Source: Chitinophaga pinensis
GTDB lineage: Bacteria; Bacteroidota; Bacteroidia; M30B66
DNA: 8,943 nt
Assembly (NCBI GenBank): GCA_943333015.1
Contig: CALQRR010000043.1
Coordinates: forward strand, 1 to 8,943
Direction of reading: 5' to 3'
Below are positions 7,001 to 8,943 of the stretch, in pieces (position 1 is the stretch's first letter; each line of letters begins with the position of its first letter). The position numbers and the translations under genes are program-made. Below the pieces are notes generated by a model. It searched no databases. It was not told the origin of the DNA and worked only from the letters and a program-made list of their open reading frames with translations.

Positions 7001-7873
7001 TTTCAAAACCTACGTCAACAGCCCGAATACACCATTTACCTCAACGCAGGCACAATTTCAGAACGCTTTTTCCTGCATTATCGTCCGGGTGTGCAGGTCA
7101 ATTCTTTGAAAGAAGGATGCGCCGGTGGCGATGGGCAAATTACTTTGAACAATCCTACCAGCACAGCCTGGGATGTTGAACTATACAACAGCAATGACAG
7201 TTTGGTTGCATCGCACACTTCCCTTAACGGAAACTGGGTGGTTGATCAGTTGCACGCAGGAGAATACCGCGTCCATTTTACATTAAGCGGACAAAGTCTT
7301 GAGACCGACGAATGGATTGTGGTAGATCCTGGAAGTGGCATTATAGCATCGTTTACCGCTTCCGCTTTGGAAGTGAAGATGGAAGAAGAAGAAGTGATCT
7401 TCAGCTGCACAACCACCGGGGCGGAAAGTTTTTACTGGAACTTCGGAGATGGGATGCTGCTCTCGGGCACATCTGAAGTTGGTCATGTGTTTACTGCAGT
7501 GGGCACTTTCCCGGTTATTCTTACCGCCGGCCGTGATGAATGTTCAGACACGGCCATTGTAAACATTTATGTGATCAACGTAACAGGTATCGATGAAACG
7601 GAAAACCCGAGTGCTGCTGGCTTTAGCATCTTTCCCAATCCAGCTTCAACAGTGGCCTACCTCAAATTGGATCTGAAAGAAAATCTGAAAGATGCTGCAC
7701 TGGCTGTGGTTGATGCTACAGGCCGAGTTGTCTATCAAAAGAACATCCCGCAACTGCAGACCGGTCAACTCATCGAAATCCCGGTAAACCAGCTGGCCAA
7801 AGGAAATTATCAGGTTCTGATTAACGCCACTGGATTCCGCGCGGTGAATCGTTTGGCAGTTACAGGCAAATAG
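4019..7873 (+). CDS. Large secreted T9SS cargo, beta-rich adhesin-like protein with PKD domain (1284 aa), TTG start
   Basis: Specific function is not recognised. Residues 1-22 are a signal peptide (MKIRILQLFLFLIAG...LYGQ). Residues 25-272 form a beta-rich N-terminal domain with FPFQFNGTTYT and VSTNGWIWFG, a pattern seen in Bacteroidota surface proteins. A tryptophan-rich WVGIDNNWNNPQNW motif (281-294) then leads into a long region of short beta strands (about 315-670) with many Asn, Gly and Thr residues, suggestive of a beta-helix. Residues 745-870 carry LVGNPYPSPIDW (789-800), common in T9SS cargo. A PKD domain spans about 1105-1190 with the canonical WNFGDG (1140-1145). The type A sorting tail (1200-1284) shows FPNP (1205-1208), DATGR (1232-1236) and GNYQVLI (1262-1268). 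No catalytic motif is visible. TTG at 4019 is the only start that keeps the signal peptide: an in-frame TGA lies at 4013-4015 and the first in-frame ATG is residue 124. No clear promoter is seen; TATATATG at 3979-3986 misses the consensus by one base. Confidence 0.92.
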   Translation: MKIRILQLFLFLIAGSTSLYGQVACGYGFTYSGANPYTPLTSSSPTIILASGAAQPGDLIEASPTDEDIFPDQPIGFPFQFNGTTYTQCGVSTNGWIWFGAIDPVKAAGVVIPFTNVLSCDIPMEGIVSALNADLEGRWSAGLASIRTRTSGTSPNKTFTIEWTNFKALDDAEGTGYCGENRNRFDFQIILEETGNRISFAYNAASYCWQGYNQLFQVGLRGANRSDVHTRNIPAGANSWENSTLGLSNATAVIRSSSPVTIPAQNARFTFFPATPSQLTWVGIDNNWNNPQNWSPAQEPNRCNNVLIPGGLSHYPELDGNQPASCANLRLMEGAALTLKTTYISFLSCYGNLNNDGVISNNTSSYVTLAGGNNVFIGGTGHFLGTDLFITSTSDYRLQSDLVIRNLSINEGSALRMMDKILDVFSIQQHGIIDQGTGVLVIEGDASSVLLTDSTFLENNGTTFFGNGEVWATEVDQTVPSVSYNHLWVRTNKAHTVQLGTTSDFSCQNLLFYNPGEPGGLASTQRNITVRGDFRLGIDSFPGTDLRLNHTINRVGGSGSFAMGIQDQLNVTHSTTTQQTALSGFGTPHFQGTVAYTSGSQQTLVKGTYNNLNINGNGQRFVQGSINLRGILRLNGGHLNTNDSLNLKSDSTATALISGSGAGTLHGQVSAERYIAGNGQQEVLLSSAFDAVSLEDYLNGIPVPGAEGIVWQSLASPSIWDYNEEGGSAAVGFGWQLRSVSSAMQQMAGYRILQTGGTTLLAKGNVNSGNQKIALSRTGNTPEASGYNLVGNPYPSPIDWNLAASTLPSSIGKSIHTSGKSDRYNGQYATWLPLGDGQGLGINGASQYIGMQEGFFVRAFSADTLYLSNTHRADITHAQSVTVATEIPFIRLSLVKEGKADETLIYYSQQAHSTQAEDGRDAMKLEPGGHVSYWYSVKDSVNLAIQGRHITEQSDSVPLDVVVRQSGFHQIRLSDAMHFPMTAMLFLEDRINNTFQNLRQQPEYTIYLNAGTISERFFLHYRPGVQVNSLKEGCAGGDGQITLNNPTSTAWDVELYNSNDSLVASHTSLNGNWVVDQLHAGEYRVHFTLSGQSLETDEWIVVDPGSGIIASFTASALEVKMEEEEVIFSCTTTGAESFYWNFGDGMLLSGTSEVGHVFTAVGTFPVILTAGRDECSDTAIVNIYVINVTGIDETENPSAAGFSIFPNPASTVAYLKLDLKENLKDAALAVVDATGRVVYQKNIPQLQTGQLIEIPVNQLAKGNYQVLINATGFRAVNRLAVTGK

Positions 7874-7891
7874 CAAAATTATATTTTGCTA
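7871..7891 (+). terminator. Possible terminator hairpin overlapping the stop codon
   Basis: TAGCAAAAT (7871-7879) and ATTTTGCTA (7883-7891) form a perfect 9-bp stem with a 3-base loop, and the TAG stop codon is the first three bases of the stem. The stem is AT-rich and is followed by TAAATTATCC rather than a long T run, so termination may be weak. A second small hairpin, GCAGA (7904-7908) with TCTGC (7916-7920), follows and may help. Confidence 0.45.
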
Positions 7892-7959
7892 TAAATTATC
7901 CTCGCAGAACTATCATCTGCCATGAATTAAATCATCAAAATCTTCCCCCTGAGCGAATC

Positions 7960-7990
7960 TTGTTTTGGAAAAAGAAATCGTGTAAGTTTG
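7960..7990 (+). promoter_or_regulatory. Putative Bacteroidota promoter of hmgA
   Basis: TAAGTTTG at 7983-7990 matches TAnnTTTG exactly. TTG at 7960-7962 lies 20 bases upstream, at the expected -33 distance; a TTTG at 7964-7967 is spaced 15. Initiation near 7995-7998 would leave a leader of about 18 bases before the hmgA ATG. A near-perfect dyad, ATGAATTAAATCAT (7922-7935, one mismatched pair), lies just upstream and could be a regulator site, though by sequence alone this is weak. Confidence 0.5.
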
Positions 7991-8014
7991 TGAAACACAT
8001 TCAAACCATCACAG

Positions 8015-8943
8015 ATGCCGTTCTACCATGCTTTAGGCAAGATCCCACCCAAACGTCATACGGTTATGAACAAACCGGAAGGCGGAATCTACTACGAACA
8101 ACTGTTTGGCACTGTAGGTTTCGATGGCATGTCGACGTTGATGTACCATGTGCATCGTCCAACGATCATCAAAGATTATGGTGAATCCATAGACGTTTCT
8201 CCGAAGATCGCCATAGAGAAAAACATGAAGCCACTCCGGTTAGTTGGCTTTGATGTTCCTCCTGCGGATGATTTTTTGGATAGTCGTGTTGCTCTGCTCA
8301 TTAACAGCGATGTACATGTGGGCGTTGCTGCACCGAAAAAATCGATGCACACGTATTTCTACAAAAATGCCGATGCCGATGAGATGCTTTTTATACACAA
8401 AGGCAGTGGTCGGTTACGGACATTTCTGGGAACATTGGAATTCGAATACGGTGATTACCTGATCATTCCACGCGGGATGATTTACCAGATTGAATTCAAT
8501 GAGGAGAACAACCGCATCTTGTTTCTGGAATCGTTTACGCCGATATACACCCCCAAACGATACCGCAATTGGTTTGGTCAGTTGTTGGAACATTCCCCAT
8601 TCTGCGAGCGGGATATCCGTCGTCCGCAAAACTTGGAAACCTTTGATCAAAAAGGCGACTTCTTAGTGAAGGTAAAAAAACAAGGCATGCTGCATCAGAT
8701 CACGTATGCATCGCATCCGTTTGATGTTGTTGGCTGGGATGGATACAATTATCCGTATGCGTTTTCCATTCACAACTTCGAACCCATTACCGGACGCGTT
8801 CACCAACCACCACCAGTGCATCAAACGTTCGAAGGACACAACTTTGTAATCTGCTCCTTCGTTCCAAGATTATACGATTATCACCCCAATTCTATTCCTG
8901 CACCCTACAACCACAGCAACATAGATTCAGATGAAGTTTTGTA
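8015..8943 (+). CDS. hmgA: Homogentisate 1,2-dioxygenase HmgA, N-terminal 309 residues (3' end beyond window)
   Basis: This cytoplasmic Fe(II) dioxygenase opens the ring of homogentisate with O2 to give maleylacetoacetate in tyrosine and phenylalanine breakdown. The N-terminal segment with GGIYYEQLFGT (23-33) and MYHVHRPT (43-50), the cupin strands around DEMLFIHKGSGRL (122-134) and GDYLIIPRGMIY (146-157), and the segment SFVPRLYDYHPNSIPAPYNH (281-300) followed by SNIDSDEVL match the shorter bacterial form of the family, about 385 residues by my recollection. About 75 residues, including the last metal ligand, therefore lie beyond the edge. His300 with the acidic Asp306/Glu307 aligns by eye with the first His and Glu ligands of the human enzyme (His335, Glu341); this is inferred. 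ATG at 8015 is the first start after an in-frame TGA at 7991-7993. There is no Shine-Dalgarno sequence. It has its own promoter, and no other tyrosine-pathway gene is in the window. Confidence 0.95.
   Translation, partial: MPFYHALGKIPPKRHTVMNKPEGGIYYEQLFGTVGFDGMSTLMYHVHRPTIIKDYGESIDVSPKIAIEKNMKPLRLVGFDVPPADDFLDSRVALLINSDVHVGVAAPKKSMHTYFYKNADADEMLFIHKGSGRLRTFLGTLEFEYGDYLIIPRGMIYQIEFNEENNRILFLESFTPIYTPKRYRNWFGQLLEHSPFCERDIRRPQNLETFDQKGDFLVKVKKQGMLHQITYASHPFDVVGWDGYNYPYAFSIHNFEPITGRVHQPPPVHQTFEGHNFVICSFVPRLYDYHPNSIPAPYNHSNIDSDEVL

Overview
The window looks like ordinary chromosome of a member of the Bacteroidota. Two large proteins carry C-terminal sorting domains of the type IX secretion system (T9SS), which is confined to that phylum and close relatives. 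Every gene start lacks a clear Shine-Dalgarno sequence. Matches to the Bacteroidota promoter element TAnnTTTG lie just upstream of three of the four starts. Codon use looks even throughout, and there are no transposases, integrases, tRNAs, rRNAs or CRISPR repeats.

Layout. Positions 1-1165 (minus strand) hold the first 388 codons of nadB, L-aspartate oxidase, running off the left edge. A 168-bp divergent intergenic region follows. Positions 1334-3766 (plus) encode an 810-residue secreted protein: signal peptide, jelly-roll-like domain, another beta domain, four Ig-like modules, a PKD-like domain and a T9SS tail. Positions 3767-4018 are a 252-bp AT-rich intergenic region with a promoter-like element, two back-to-back stem-loops and a strong UUCG-capped terminator. 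Positions 4019-7873 (plus) encode a second secreted T9SS cargo of 1284 residues, which appears to start at TTG. After a 141-bp gap, positions 8015-8943 (plus) hold the first 309 codons of hmgA, homogentisate 1,2-dioxygenase, running off the right edge.

How the genes relate. nadB (NAD synthesis) and hmgA (tyrosine/phenylalanine breakdown) are unrelated cytoplasmic housekeeping enzymes. The two genes between them encode surface or secreted adhesin-like proteins of unknown target. Terminators and promoters suggest four separate transcription units rather than an operon. I see no clear undescribed multi-gene system. The best candidate for something new is the structured intergenic segment at 3819-3940, which could be a small RNA, a structured 3' UTR or an attenuator.
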